The notes under the pieces are model-generated. The model had not been told where the DNA came from, did not search any database, and saw only the letters and a list, made by a program, of their open reading frames with translations. From positions 1 through 64,000 of the forward strand of contig JAVCCP010000051.1 of assembly GCA_030765405.1 (NCBI GenBank): 64,000 bases of DNA, written 5' to 3'. The DNA is from Candidatus Ancaeobacter aquaticus. GTDB lineage: Bacteria > Auribacterota > Ancaeobacteria > Ancaeobacterales > Ancaeobacteraceae. Both the position numbers and the translations under genes were made by a program. This document shows positions 9,570 to 18,606 of the stretch, in pieces (within the stretch, counting starts at the first letter, position 1; every line of letters starts with the position of its first letter).

Positions 9570-11369
9570 ATGGAAATGAGTAAACGTACACATACCTGCG
9601 GCATGCTGACAGGTCAAGATGTTGGTAAAGAAGTGGTGTTAATGGGATGGATTGATTCTCGGCGTGATCATGGTGGCCTTATATTTATTGATTTGAGGGA
9701 CCGAGGCGGCATTACGCAATTAGTTCTTGATCCGCAGATGAATGAAGAAGTACATAAGATTGGGGAAGAAATTCGTAATGAATATGTTATTACGGTAAAA
9801 GGTGTAGTGGGAAATCGACCTGAGGGTACCACTAACGATAAGTTGAAAACAGGGGAAATAGAAGTTAAGGTTAATGACATAGGGGTATTGAGTAAATCAC
9901 GTACTCTGCCGTTTGCTTTGGATGAAGAGACTCTCTCTGAAGATATACGTCTGGTATACAGGTATATAGATCTTCGAAGGCCTTTTATGCAGAACAATAT
10001 CAAGCAGCGGTACAAAATTACGAAAATTGCGCGAGATTATCTTGATCAGGAAGATTTTATCGAGATTGAGACACCTTTTCTTACAAAAAGCACCCCTGAA
10101 GGCGCACGAGACTATTTGGTGCCGAGTAGAGTGAATGAAGGTAAATTTTACGCGCTTCCTCAGTCTCCACAGCTTTTTAAACAGCTACTGATGGTTTCTG
10201 GATACGAGAAATATTTTCAAATTGTACGTTGTTTTCGTGATGAAGACTTGAGAGCTGATCGTCAGCCGGAATTCACTCAGATTGATATTGAAATGTCTTT
10301 TATAACGCCTGAAGATATTTATCGTCTCATAGAGGGGATGCTTAAAAAGATATTTAAGGATGTGTCAGGAAAAGACATTGAATTACCTTTTAGGAGAATT
10401 TCGTATAAGGATGCAATTGCAAGATACGGAACTGACGCGCCAGACTTACGATTTGGCCTAGAGATAAACGATATCACACATATTGCGGGGAAGTGTGATT
10501 TTAAGGTGTTTAGGGGTGTTTCCGATAATAAAGGTAAAGTATGTGGTATACGTGTTCCTGGCGGGGCATCGTTTTCACTTAAAGATATTGAAGAGTTGAC
10601 CTCATATTTACGTGATTTTGGAGCAAAGGGTTTAGCGTGGTTTAAGATTGATGAAGCAGGTGCGTTTACCGGACAGATTGCAAAATTCTTTAACGCAGAT
10701 TTACAGGGGGAAATAAAAGATGTATTTGATGGAAAGCCCGGTGATATCCTGTTTTTTGTTGCGGATAAAGCTAAGGTTGTGTATCCATCTTTGGGTGCTT
10801 TGCGTAACCAAATAGCGGATAGACTCAAACTTAAAGATCCTGCAAAGAATGAGTTTGCATGGATTGTTGATTTTCCACTTTTTGAGTATAGTGAAGAGGA
10901 AAAACGTTATGTGAGTATTCATCACCCTTTTACGTCGCCGAGAATGCAGGATATTTCACTTCTTGATACTGAGCCTGAAAAGGTGCATGCAAATGCATAT
11001 GACATTGTGTATAATGGTGTCGAAATAGGTGGCGGAAGTATCAGAATACATGACAGTGAGTTACAGAAAAAAATATTTTCTATTTTGAACATAGATGAAG
11101 AAACTGCTTCCGGGCAGTTTGGCTTTTTGTTGGAAGGGTTGCAGTATGGTGCTCCACCGCATGGCGGTATCGCCTTGGGGCTTGACCGGCTTGTGATGCT
11201 TATGCTGGGACTATCTTCAATACGTGACGTTATAGCGTTTCCTAAAACGGCAAGCGCTACGTGCCTTATGACAAAGTCCCCATCGGAAGTAGCTCCTAAA
11301 CAATTAAAAGAATTACATATTAGGGGGTTGAGAACTGATAATAGCCCCAATTTGGAGGGTAAGATTTGA
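9570..11369 (+). CDS. aspS: Aspartyl-tRNA synthetase
   Basis: A class II synthetase of about 599 residues, charging tRNA-Asp (and perhaps tRNA-Asn, since gatCAB is nearby). The OB-fold anticodon domain is at the N terminus (GWIDSRRDHGGLIFIDLRDR). Catalytic motifs include RYIDLRRP, FRDEDLRADRQPEFTQID and GIALGLDRLVMLML. A bacterial GAD insertion domain lies between. ATG at 9570 is chosen over the in-frame GTG at 9567 because GGAG sits five bases before it. The final residues after KELHI are encoded by the left end of the mobile element at 11323, so the natural C terminus has been replaced by about 14 foreign residues. The catalytic domain is intact and the enzyme is probably active. Confidence 0.96.
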   Translation: MEMSKRTHTCGMLTGQDVGKEVVLMGWIDSRRDHGGLIFIDLRDRGGITQLVLDPQMNEEVHKIGEEIRNEYVITVKGVVGNRPEGTTNDKLKTGEIEVKVNDIGVLSKSRTLPFALDEETLSEDIRLVYRYIDLRRPFMQNNIKQRYKITKIARDYLDQEDFIEIETPFLTKSTPEGARDYLVPSRVNEGKFYALPQSPQLFKQLLMVSGYEKYFQIVRCFRDEDLRADRQPEFTQIDIEMSFITPEDIYRLIEGMLKKIFKDVSGKDIELPFRRISYKDAIARYGTDAPDLRFGLEINDITHIAGKCDFKVFRGVSDNKGKVCGIRVPGGASFSLKDIEELTSYLRDFGAKGLAWFKIDEAGAFTGQIAKFFNADLQGEIKDVFDGKPGDILFFVADKAKVVYPSLGALRNQIADRLKLKDPAKNEFAWIVDFPLFEYSEEEKRYVSIHHPFTSPRMQDISLLDTEPEKVHANAYDIVYNGVEIGGGSIRIHDSELQKKIFSILNIDEETASGQFGFLLEGLQYGAPPHGGIALGLDRLVMLMLGLSSIRDVIAFPKTASATCLMTKSPSEVAPKQLKELHIRGLRTDNSPNLEGKI

Positions 11370-11598
11370 GCCGTATGCAAGGCGTTACGACGTTGGCGTG
11401 CCCTATGCGGCACGTAAAGGAGGAGCAACGAAGCAGACGGACCAAAGATGAGCCTCCCCGAAGGGGCTGGCCGCTTTTGGGCTGCAACTGTGTCACTTAT
11501 CGTTTGCGTATCGCAGAGGATACGCGACACTCTTCGTTCCTTGTTTCTCTCCAAAATCGGCTCAGCCAAATTAGGGATATTATCAGCTCTCAACCCCC
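11323..11598. mobile_element. MITE-like element, copy A
   Basis: A 276-bp element with 33-bp inverted ends: left GGGGGTTGAGAACTGATAAT and, read inward from the right, GGGGGTTGAGAGCTGATAAT, both ending in AATTTGG. Three positions differ between the arms. The inside is G+C-richer than the host and holds small hairpins, such as GTGCC-N6-GGCAC near 11400 and a GCGTATC/GATACGC pair near 11507. It encodes no transposase. A close copy sits at 54158-54432. It overlaps the end of aspS. No clear target duplication is visible; both copies are preceded by TA. Confidence 0.85.
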
Positions 11599-11731
11599 AG
11601 TGTTCATTAATAATTACCGCAAGTATTTGTCTCGTAATGTGGTGTATACTTGTGGTATGTGTTTTATATAATACACATGAAAAAGAGAAGTTTTTTCTGT
11701 TGTCAAACGTAGGTGAGGAAGCATTTGCAAT

Positions 11732-14026
11732 ATGGTTAAAAATAAGAATGGAAAAAAAACAGAGATAAGAACACGGTCAAAATCGTATTCGCGACATACT
11801 TTTTTGCAAAGCGGGAATGCAGTAAAGATTATGCTTGCTGTTTTGACAATTGTTGCTGTTTATATGATTTTTATCCAGAAGAGTGTTTCACCTGTTATTA
11901 ATTTGTCGTTAGGGCAAATGAGTCCTACCGATATATATGCTACGACAGATTTTCGTTTTACCGATGAAGATATGACAGAAGCTTTGCGTCTCAAAGCTTC
12001 GGAAAACGTTATACCCGTATACAGTATTAATGACGAAGAAATCAAAGTGGCAAATGAAAAAATAAAGAAATTCTTTTCTGATATAGCGCCTATAGCGGCA
12101 AATATAGATCTGTCGTTTGATGATAAGCTTGAACAAGCAAAAAGCATATCAGGAATAAATATTTCTGATGAAGACCTTGCTGTCCTCTTGATTACCGATG
12201 ATATCACTTCTATTTCAGACAAATGTGTTTCGCTCTACGGCTCGCTTATGAAACAGGGGATTTTAAGTAAAACAGATAAAGTAAAGATGTATCAGGATGT
12301 GGGAGATAGAATAAATATCCTTGACTCAGAAACAGGGCACTTGCGCCTGACACCGGTTTCATCAGTTATAAGTATGGAAGATATTGATAACTATCTCTTA
12401 TGGCAAGCAAAGAAGCAGTTTTCCAATTCACGTTTTATAAGGAGTATTGTTAATTATCTAGGGAATTATGTTGATGTTAATTTAGTTTTTGATAAAGGAA
12501 AAACTGAAGAGTTGCAGGAATCAGCGAAAGATAATGTAAAAAAGCAGTATGATTATGTGAAAAAAGGGCAGATTATTATCCGTAAAGGAGAGGAGATAAA
12601 AAAGAGACATATCGCTGAATTAAAAGCTCTTGCTGAAACAGAAATGCTTGCTGAGTCGAAAAAGGGTAAATGGCTATATCGTATCGGCATTGTCCTTATT
12701 ACTATTCTGCTCGTGATTTTCTTCACTGAGTATATGCGTGTGTATGAAGGGAGATTGTTTCAGGATAATGCAAAATTATTTCTTATAGTAATTATCTTTC
12801 TTGCTACATTAGTTGTGTCAAAGTTTGTTCTCTACATCAATGAGCAGATTGAATTACCACTGTTAAAGTATATTATTGTGGTGCCTTGTGCATCAATACT
12901 GTTTGCATTGCTTATTAATCAACGGGTTTCTCTTATTCTTACTGTTGTGCTTTCAGTCTTTCTTGCTCTTATGAATGCCCAGAGGCTTGATTTCGCGCTG
13001 TTAAGTCTTGCAGGGGGTGTTGCTGCTATTTTTATTAGCCGTACAACGAAACATCGTTGGCAGGTCATGCGTATCGGTCTGGTTGTCGCATTGACTAATG
13101 TAATGCTTATCTGCGCGTTTCAACTTATCGGTAATTTTTCACTGCATGTGTTTATCAATCAGGCAATATCCGGAGTTATAGCTGGTTTAGTGTGTGCTAT
13201 ACTTGCCGCATTTTTTATACCTCTTTTAGAGTACATCTTTAATATTCCGACAGATCTAAAGCTTTTAGAGTACCTTGATCTCAATCATCCGCTCTTAAAA
13301 GAAATGGTTCTGAAAGCGCCCGGCACATATCACCATTGCTTGATGGTTGGAAATCTTGCAGAAGCCGCATCAGCTGCAATTGGTGCAAATCCACTTTTAG
13401 CGAAAGTGGGTGCTTATTTTCATGATATTGGAAAACTGCTTAAACCTGAATATTATTCCGAAAATGAGGCTTACGGGAAAAGTTTTCATCAGGGATTAAA
13501 CCCGAGTATGAGCAGCTTAATTATATTGTCTCATGTTAAAGACGGTGCGGATCTCGCTCGTAAATATAAGTTGCCAAAAGTTATTACTGATATTTTACAG
13601 GAGCACCACGGGACAAGTCTCGTATATTATTTTTATAAAAAAGCTGAAAGTATCGCAACGGAAGGAGATATTGTTGAAGAAGAGAGTTATCGCTATAAAG
13701 GCCCTAAGCCGCATTCAAAGGAATCCGGGATTGTTCTTTTTGCTGATGCTATTGAAGCAGCCTCACGTTCAATAGATAAACCGACTCCTTCGAGATTAGA
13801 AAATCTTATAAAAGAGATTATTAATAATAAAATAAATGATGAACAGCTTGATGAATGCGATCTGACACTCAAGGAAATTAACACCATAGCTGAAACATTT
13901 CTGCGAGTTCTTGTTGCAATATATCATTCACGCATTAAATATCCGAAAGAAGAAAACAGTGAAAAGCATGATGACAAAAAATCGGATAAAGAAATAGATT
14001 TTAAAATAATACAGAGTGAGTGTTAA
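11732..14026 (+). CDS. 7TM-HD family membrane phosphodiesterase (PgpH/YqfF-like)
   Basis: The 764-residue protein has the order of the 7TMR-HDED/HD family: one N-terminal membrane helix (about 30-50), a long extracytoplasmic domain, a cluster of membrane helices (about 315-510), and a cytoplasmic HD domain. The HD residues are seen as YHHCLMVGNLAEAA (about 533) and GAYFHDIGKLLKPEYY (about 558), with further metal-site motifs ILSHVKDGADLA and LQEHHGT. In Firmicutes and Listeria, members hydrolyse cyclic di-AMP; that activity is likely here but not shown. ybeY follows with no gap, an arrangement common in bacteria. The weak GAGG upstream is about 15 bases from the ATG. Confidence 0.9.
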   Translation: MVKNKNGKKTEIRTRSKSYSRHTFLQSGNAVKIMLAVLTIVAVYMIFIQKSVSPVINLSLGQMSPTDIYATTDFRFTDEDMTEALRLKASENVIPVYSINDEEIKVANEKIKKFFSDIAPIAANIDLSFDDKLEQAKSISGINISDEDLAVLLITDDITSISDKCVSLYGSLMKQGILSKTDKVKMYQDVGDRINILDSETGHLRLTPVSSVISMEDIDNYLLWQAKKQFSNSRFIRSIVNYLGNYVDVNLVFDKGKTEELQESAKDNVKKQYDYVKKGQIIIRKGEEIKKRHIAELKALAETEMLAESKKGKWLYRIGIVLITILLVIFFTEYMRVYEGRLFQDNAKLFLIVIIFLATLVVSKFVLYINEQIELPLLKYIIVVPCASILFALLINQRVSLILTVVLSVFLALMNAQRLDFALLSLAGGVAAIFISRTTKHRWQVMRIGLVVALTNVMLICAFQLIGNFSLHVFINQAISGVIAGLVCAILAAFFIPLLEYIFNIPTDLKLLEYLDLNHPLLKEMVLKAPGTYHHCLMVGNLAEAASAAIGANPLLAKVGAYFHDIGKLLKPEYYSENEAYGKSFHQGLNPSMSSLIILSHVKDGADLARKYKLPKVITDILQEHHGTSLVYYFYKKAESIATEGDIVEEESYRYKGPKPHSKESGIVLFADAIEAASRSIDKPTPSRLENLIKEIINNKINDEQLDECDLTLKEINTIAETFLRVLVAIYHSRIKYPKEENSEKHDDKKSDKEIDFKIIQSEC

Positions 14027-14509
14027 ATGGTAAGAAAAAATATTATAATAAAAAACATTCAAAGATTTGCACGTATGAATTCGGTTTTACTGCAAAAAGT
14101 CATTTCATTTGTTTTGGACAAAGAAAAGATTAAGGATAAAGAGCTGACACTGCTTCTTGTGGATGACCAGTATATTAAAAAAGTAAACAAGAGATATCTT
14201 CGCCGTACTACCGTAACTGATGTAATTTCGTTTGAATATGATAATGTTGTTGGTGATGTGGTTCTCGGGGATGTTATTGTTTCTGTTGAACGAGCATTAC
14301 ACCAGTCAAAACGCTACAGAAAAGAGTTTTCTGAAGAAGTATGTCTTTATATAATTCATGGTATTTTGCATCTTACAGGTTATGATGATACATCAAAGGT
14401 AAAAGCGTCTCGCATGAAAAAAAGAGAAGCAGAATTGATAAAATTAATTAAAGAATTACATGGTGAAGATGTTTTTGATAAGATAGCACGATTATTGATT
14501 GAAAAATAA
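14027..14509 (+). CDS. ybeY: Endoribonuclease YbeY (rRNA maturation factor)
   Basis: A 160-residue metal-dependent RNase of the UPF0054 family, involved in 16S rRNA 3'-end maturation and ribosome quality control. The family signature is seen at about residues 111-121 as HGILHLTGYDD. The usual third metal ligand is histidine (GYDH); here it is aspartate. The motif TVTDVISFEY (about 63-72) is typical. Its ATG follows the stop of the 7TM-HD gene directly, so the two are translationally coupled. Confidence 0.93.
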   Translation: MVRKNIIIKNIQRFARMNSVLLQKVISFVLDKEKIKDKELTLLLVDDQYIKKVNKRYLRRTTVTDVISFEYDNVVGDVVLGDVIVSVERALHQSKRYRKEFSEEVCLYIIHGILHLTGYDDTSKVKASRMKKREAELIKLIKELHGEDVFDKIARLLIEK

Positions 14510-14543
14510 AAGCGTGTATACTTGTAGTAAACTGGTGCCTATA

Positions 14544-15254
14544 ATGAAAATACATTTATTTTTTGAAGGATTTAATAATGCAATAGAAGGGATTATCTAT
14601 GTTCTTAAAACACAAAAGAACATGAGATTCCATTTTATTGCCGGGTTTGTAGTTCTTATTGTAAGCATATTTATGGGGTTAGATAGCCGGGAGTATCTAT
14701 TTTTGTGTTGTGCAATTGGATTAGTTCTGTTTGCTGAAATGATAAATACAGCAATAGAGCTTACAATAGATCTTATCGGTGACGCGTATCATCCTCTTGC
14801 TCGCGTTGCAAAAGATGTCGCTGCGGGAGCGGTATTTATTGCGGCTCTGTTTGCAGTAGTGGTGGCATATCTTGTTTTGTCTCCACACTTTGTTGAGCCT
14901 ATTCAGATTGGTATTCATAAAATAAAAACATCTCCATGGCATCTGTCATTTATTGCGCTCATTCTTGTTATTACGCTAACAATACTTGCGAAATTATTTC
15001 TTCACAGGGGAACGCCGTTACATGGTGGAATGCCAAGCGGACATTCTGCAATAGCTTTTTCAATATGGACAATAGCATCACTTGTGTCAGGATCGCCGCT
15101 TATAGTAATACTAGTGTTTATATTAGCTTCAATAGTTGCATTTGGTAGGTTTTTTCAAAAAGTGCATACATTTTATGAGGTGCTTGTAGGTGCAGGATTA
15201 GGTATAATTGCAACATTACTTGTTTTTCAAGTATATACTACGGTAACACAATAA
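14544..15254 (+). CDS. DgkA-type lipid kinase fused to a PAP2 phosphatase
   Basis: The 236-residue membrane protein joins two enzymes of lipid phosphate metabolism. The N-terminal half is a DgkA/undecaprenol kinase domain: AEMINTAIELTIDL (about 63-76) and HPLARVAKDVAAGAV are the family's active-site motifs. The C-terminal half is a PAP2-type phosphatase with MPSGHSA (about 163) and RFFQKVHTFYEV, in which the catalytic His is kept and the usual Asp is Glu. The first PAP2 motif is reduced to RGTP. It may phosphorylate undecaprenol or diacylglycerol and dephosphorylate a related lipid phosphate in the inner membrane. ATG at 14544 is preferred because it aligns with the family's N terminus; a TTG at 14499 would overlap ybeY. 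Confidence 0.88.
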   Translation: MKIHLFFEGFNNAIEGIIYVLKTQKNMRFHFIAGFVVLIVSIFMGLDSREYLFLCCAIGLVLFAEMINTAIELTIDLIGDAYHPLARVAKDVAAGAVFIAALFAVVVAYLVLSPHFVEPIQIGIHKIKTSPWHLSFIALILVITLTILAKLFLHRGTPLHGGMPSGHSAIAFSIWTIASLVSGSPLIVILVFILASIVAFGRFFQKVHTFYEVLVGAGLGIIATLLVFQVYTTVTQ

Positions 15255-15267
15255 AAAAGGATTTGGC

Positions 15268-15555
15268 ATGGCCATCACAAAAGATGATGTATTATATGTA
15301 GCGGAGTTAGCGCGTTTAGAATTGAGTGAAGAGGAAATAGAGCTTTTCACAAAACAACTGGGGTCAATCTTAGAGTATGTTGATACATTGAATAAACTTG
15401 ATTTAGAGGGTGTCGAGCCAACTGCACATATCGCACCTGTCAGAAATGTTGACAGAGATGATGTGTGTCATGAAAATGTGCCTGACGATATAATATTTGA
15501 TAATGCTCCCGAAGAGCATGAAAAACTGTTTATGGTTCCGAAGATAATAGAGTAA
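15268..15555 (+). CDS. gatC: Asp-tRNA(Asn)/Glu-tRNA(Gln) amidotransferase subunit C
   Basis: A 95-residue subunit that holds GatA and GatB together. The family pattern VAELARLELSEEE (residues 11-23) and the tail motif FMVPKIIE are seen, and the length is normal. First gene of a gatCAB set, starting 13 bases after the DgkA-PAP2 gene, with AAGGA upstream. Confidence 0.95.
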   Translation: MAITKDDVLYVAELARLELSEEEIELFTKQLGSILEYVDTLNKLDLEGVEPTAHIAPVRNVDRDDVCHENVPDDIIFDNAPEEHEKLFMVPKIIE

Positions 15556-15591
15556 CGCGGTAATTATAAGATATAACAAGGTGTTTTTACT

Positions 15592-17064
15592 ATGATTGAT
15601 ATAGCGAAACTTTCAGCACATGAAATAAGAGATATGGTTTCACGTAAAGAAATCACTGCGCAAGAAATTCTTGACCTATATTTCCGTCAAATTGAGAAAT
15701 GTGATTCAAAGGTAGGTGGGTATGTCCGCTTATTATCAGAATCTGCTTATGGTGCGGCTAAAAAGGTAGATGAAAAGGTTGCACAAGGCCTACCGGTAGG
15801 TTTGCTTGCAGGTGTGCCAATAGCAATTAAAGATAACATGGTTATTAAAGGTGAAGAAGTTACGTGTGCATCAAAAATTCTTGAAGGGTATCGATCTCCA
15901 TATGATGCTACGGTTATTAAAAAAATCGGAGCTCAAGATGGTATTGTTATTGGGAAAGCAAATCTTGATGAATTTGCAATGGGTTCTTCAACTGAGAATT
16001 CTTGTTATAACCCGACGCATAATCCATGGGATCTTGAACGAGTGCCAGGTGGTTCAAGCGGTGGGTCAGCGGCAATTATTGCTGCACGTGAAGCTGCACT
16101 TGCTTTAGGCTCTGATACTGGGGGGTCAATACGCCAACCTGCTTCACTGTGCGGTGTTATTGGAATGAAACCAACGTATGGAAGAGTGTCACGGTATGGA
16201 CTTGTTGCATTTGCCTCTTCGCTTGACCAGATAGGTCCTTTTGCACATAATATGAAAGATTGCGCTCTTATGCTTAATGTGATATCCGGCTATGATGCGA
16301 GTGATTCAACATCCATAAAACAAGATGTGCCAAATTATCTTGAATCGTTAGAAAAAAGTGTTAAGGGCTTAAAGGTAGGTGTTCCTAAAGAATATTTCCA
16401 ATCAGGACTTGATAAAGGAGTCAGTGCAAAAATACATGAGGCAATAAATGTTTTGCAATCACTCGGTGTTGAACTGGTCGATATATCTTTACCTCATACA
16501 GAATATGCAATTGCGACTTATTATATCATTGCAACAGCTGAGGCAAGCTCAAACTTAGCACGATATGACGGTGTGCAGTATGGGTACAGGTCTGCGGAAG
16601 ATTCAAAGGATGCTCTAATCGGTATGTATAAACATTCTCGGTCAAAAGGTTTTGGCGCAGAAGTTAAAAGAAGGATTATGCTTGGAACGTATGTGTTAAG
16701 CTCAGGGTATTATGACGCGTACTACTTAAAAGCCCAGCGTGTAAGAACTCTTATGATTAAGGATTTTGAAGACGCCTTTAAAAAGTGTGATTGCATCATA
16801 ACTCCGACATCACCAACTTGTGCATTTAAAATAGGGGAAAAATCATCAGATCCGTTAGAGATGTATCTTTCAGATATTTGTACAATATCTGCAAATTTGG
16901 CAGGGATACCGGCTCTGAGTGTTCCGTGCGGTTTTGTTGATAATCTTCCGGTTGGCCTTCAATTGCTTGGAAAATATTTAGATGAAGAAACATTGTTAAG
17001 GGTAGGATCTGCGTTTGAATTAAATACTGATTATCATTGTAAAATACCTGATATTGTTAAGTAA
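15592..17064 (+). CDS. gatA: Asp-tRNA(Asn)/Glu-tRNA(Gln) amidotransferase subunit A
   Basis: The 490-residue glutaminase subunit of the amidase-signature family. It releases ammonia from glutamine for GatB. The Ser-cisSer-Lys triad context is visible: GVPIAIKDNM (Lys, about 74-83), VPGGSSGGSAA (about 149-159) and GSDTGGSIRQPA (nucleophile Ser, about 173-184). Full length with no breaks. Together with gatB it indicates that Gln-tRNA, Asn-tRNA or both are made by transamidation; no GlnRS or AsnRS is in this window. Confidence 0.97.
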   Translation: MIDIAKLSAHEIRDMVSRKEITAQEILDLYFRQIEKCDSKVGGYVRLLSESAYGAAKKVDEKVAQGLPVGLLAGVPIAIKDNMVIKGEEVTCASKILEGYRSPYDATVIKKIGAQDGIVIGKANLDEFAMGSSTENSCYNPTHNPWDLERVPGGSSGGSAAIIAAREAALALGSDTGGSIRQPASLCGVIGMKPTYGRVSRYGLVAFASSLDQIGPFAHNMKDCALMLNVISGYDASDSTSIKQDVPNYLESLEKSVKGLKVGVPKEYFQSGLDKGVSAKIHEAINVLQSLGVELVDISLPHTEYAIATYYIIATAEASSNLARYDGVQYGYRSAEDSKDALIGMYKHSRSKGFGAEVKRRIMLGTYVLSSGYYDAYYLKAQRVRTLMIKDFEDAFKKCDCIITPTSPTCAFKIGEKSSDPLEMYLSDICTISANLAGIPALSVPCGFVDNLPVGLQLLGKYLDEETLLRVGSAFELNTDYHCKIPDIVK

Positions 17065-17125
17065 AGAACGTTTAGCGGTTCTCGGTTTGCGCTGAGCGCG
17101 AAAGCAAAAAAAACGGTGAGAATAT

Positions 17126-18562
17126 ATGGAATACGAAGCGGTAATTGGACTTGAAGTACACGTCCAATTAAAAACTAAGTCGAAGATGTTTTGTGGCTGC
17201 CCAACTGTTTTTGGCGCACAGCCAAATACGCAAGTATGCCCTGTGTGTTTGGGTTTGCCGGGTGTTTTGCCTGTTGTGAACAAAAAAGCTGTGATTGCAA
17301 CAATTAAAACAGGACTTATGCTTGGGTCAACCATTTCACATTTCAGTAAGTTCGATAGAAAAAATTACTATTATCCGGATTTACCAAAGAATTATCAGGT
17401 TTCACAGTTTGATAAACCTCTTTGTTTAGGGGGGAGTATTGATGTTGAACTTGATGGCGTAGGGAAGTCAATAGGTGTTACCCGCGTACATTTAGAAGAA
17501 GACGCCGGAAAATTAACGCATATGGACGTATTAGGGAAAAGTGGTGTTGATTTTAATCGGACAGGTATTCCGCTTATGGAAATAGTCAGTGAACCGGATA
17601 TGCATACACCGGAAGAAGCTTTTGAATACCTCAAAGCCGTCAAACAGATTATTACATATCTTGAAGTGTCGGATTGCAATATGGAAGAGGGTAGCCTGCG
17701 ATGCGATGCGAATGTATCTATACGCCCTGTAGGAGAAACCAAGCTTGGCACAAAAGCAGAAGTGAAGAACATGAATTCGTTTAGCAATGTGAGAAAAGCG
17801 CTTACCTTTGAAATTGATCGCTTAAAAGAATGTGTTTCTCGCAATGAGAGGATTATACAGGAAACGCGGTTGTGGGATGTAACGACACAAAAAACATTTT
17901 CTATGAGATCGAAGGAAGAGGCGCATGACTATAGGTATTTTCCTGAACCTGATTTAGTGCCAATGCAGTTTAGTGACGAGTATATTGAGTCAATAAGAGC
18001 AACAATTCCTGAAATGCCTGCTGAAAGAAAAGAGAGATTTATACAGAAATACGGGCTTAATGATTATACTGCAGGAGTTATGACAAGTGAAAAAGCGATT
18101 GCTGATTATTTTGAGCAATGTACATCTCAATTTTCTGATTTTACCATGGTTGCCAATTGGATAATGGGGGATCTTTTAAGAGATCTTAACGAGAACAATA
18201 TAGCAATTAACATGTCTCCGGTAAGCACGTCAATGCTTGTAGATATGCTGAAACTTATAGAAAATAAGACAATAAGCGGTAAAATAGCAAAAGATGTTTT
18301 TGTAGATATGTTTAAAACAGGCAAACAAGCGAAAATAATTGTTAAAGAAAAAGGTCTTATGCAAATCACTGATGAGTCTGCAATAAGGGATATCGCAAAA
18401 GATGTGATAGCTCATAATAAAGCGAGTGCCGAAGATTATAGAAAAGGGAAGAAACAGGCGATCGGATTTTTGGTCGGGCAGGTGATGAAGGCGACAAAAG
18501 GTAAGGCAAATCCGCAGCTTGTGAATAAAATGCTGGTAGAAGAAATTGAAAAAAGTGAATAA
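17126..18562 (+). CDS. gatB: Asp-tRNA(Asn)/Glu-tRNA(Gln) amidotransferase subunit B
   Basis: The 478-residue kinase/transamidase subunit. The N terminus EAVIGLEVHVQLKTKSKMFC (residues 3-22) is the GatB signature, with CPVCLGLPG following. The metal-site motif RKNYYYPDLPKNYQ (about 80-93) is seen, and the YqeY-like tail (about 335-478) ends VNKMLVEEIEK. The gap from gatA is 61 bases. A purine-rich site precedes the ATG. Confidence 0.97.
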   Translation: MEYEAVIGLEVHVQLKTKSKMFCGCPTVFGAQPNTQVCPVCLGLPGVLPVVNKKAVIATIKTGLMLGSTISHFSKFDRKNYYYPDLPKNYQVSQFDKPLCLGGSIDVELDGVGKSIGVTRVHLEEDAGKLTHMDVLGKSGVDFNRTGIPLMEIVSEPDMHTPEEAFEYLKAVKQIITYLEVSDCNMEEGSLRCDANVSIRPVGETKLGTKAEVKNMNSFSNVRKALTFEIDRLKECVSRNERIIQETRLWDVTTQKTFSMRSKEEAHDYRYFPEPDLVPMQFSDEYIESIRATIPEMPAERKERFIQKYGLNDYTAGVMTSEKAIADYFEQCTSQFSDFTMVANWIMGDLLRDLNENNIAINMSPVSTSMLVDMLKLIENKTISGKIAKDVFVDMFKTGKQAKIIVKEKGLMQITDESAIRDIAKDVIAHNKASAEDYRKGKKQAIGFLVGQVMKATKGKANPQLVNKMLVEEIEKSE

Positions 18563-18606
18563 TAGCTAGAGTGTTTATAAGTATATAATGGAACGAGAGG
18601 TGGTGT

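Noticed and set aside
11366-11768. Open frames of about 100 codons within and after MITE copy A
   Set aside because: They arise from the element's sequence, lack conserved starts, and the equivalent frames in copy B differ in frame and sequence.
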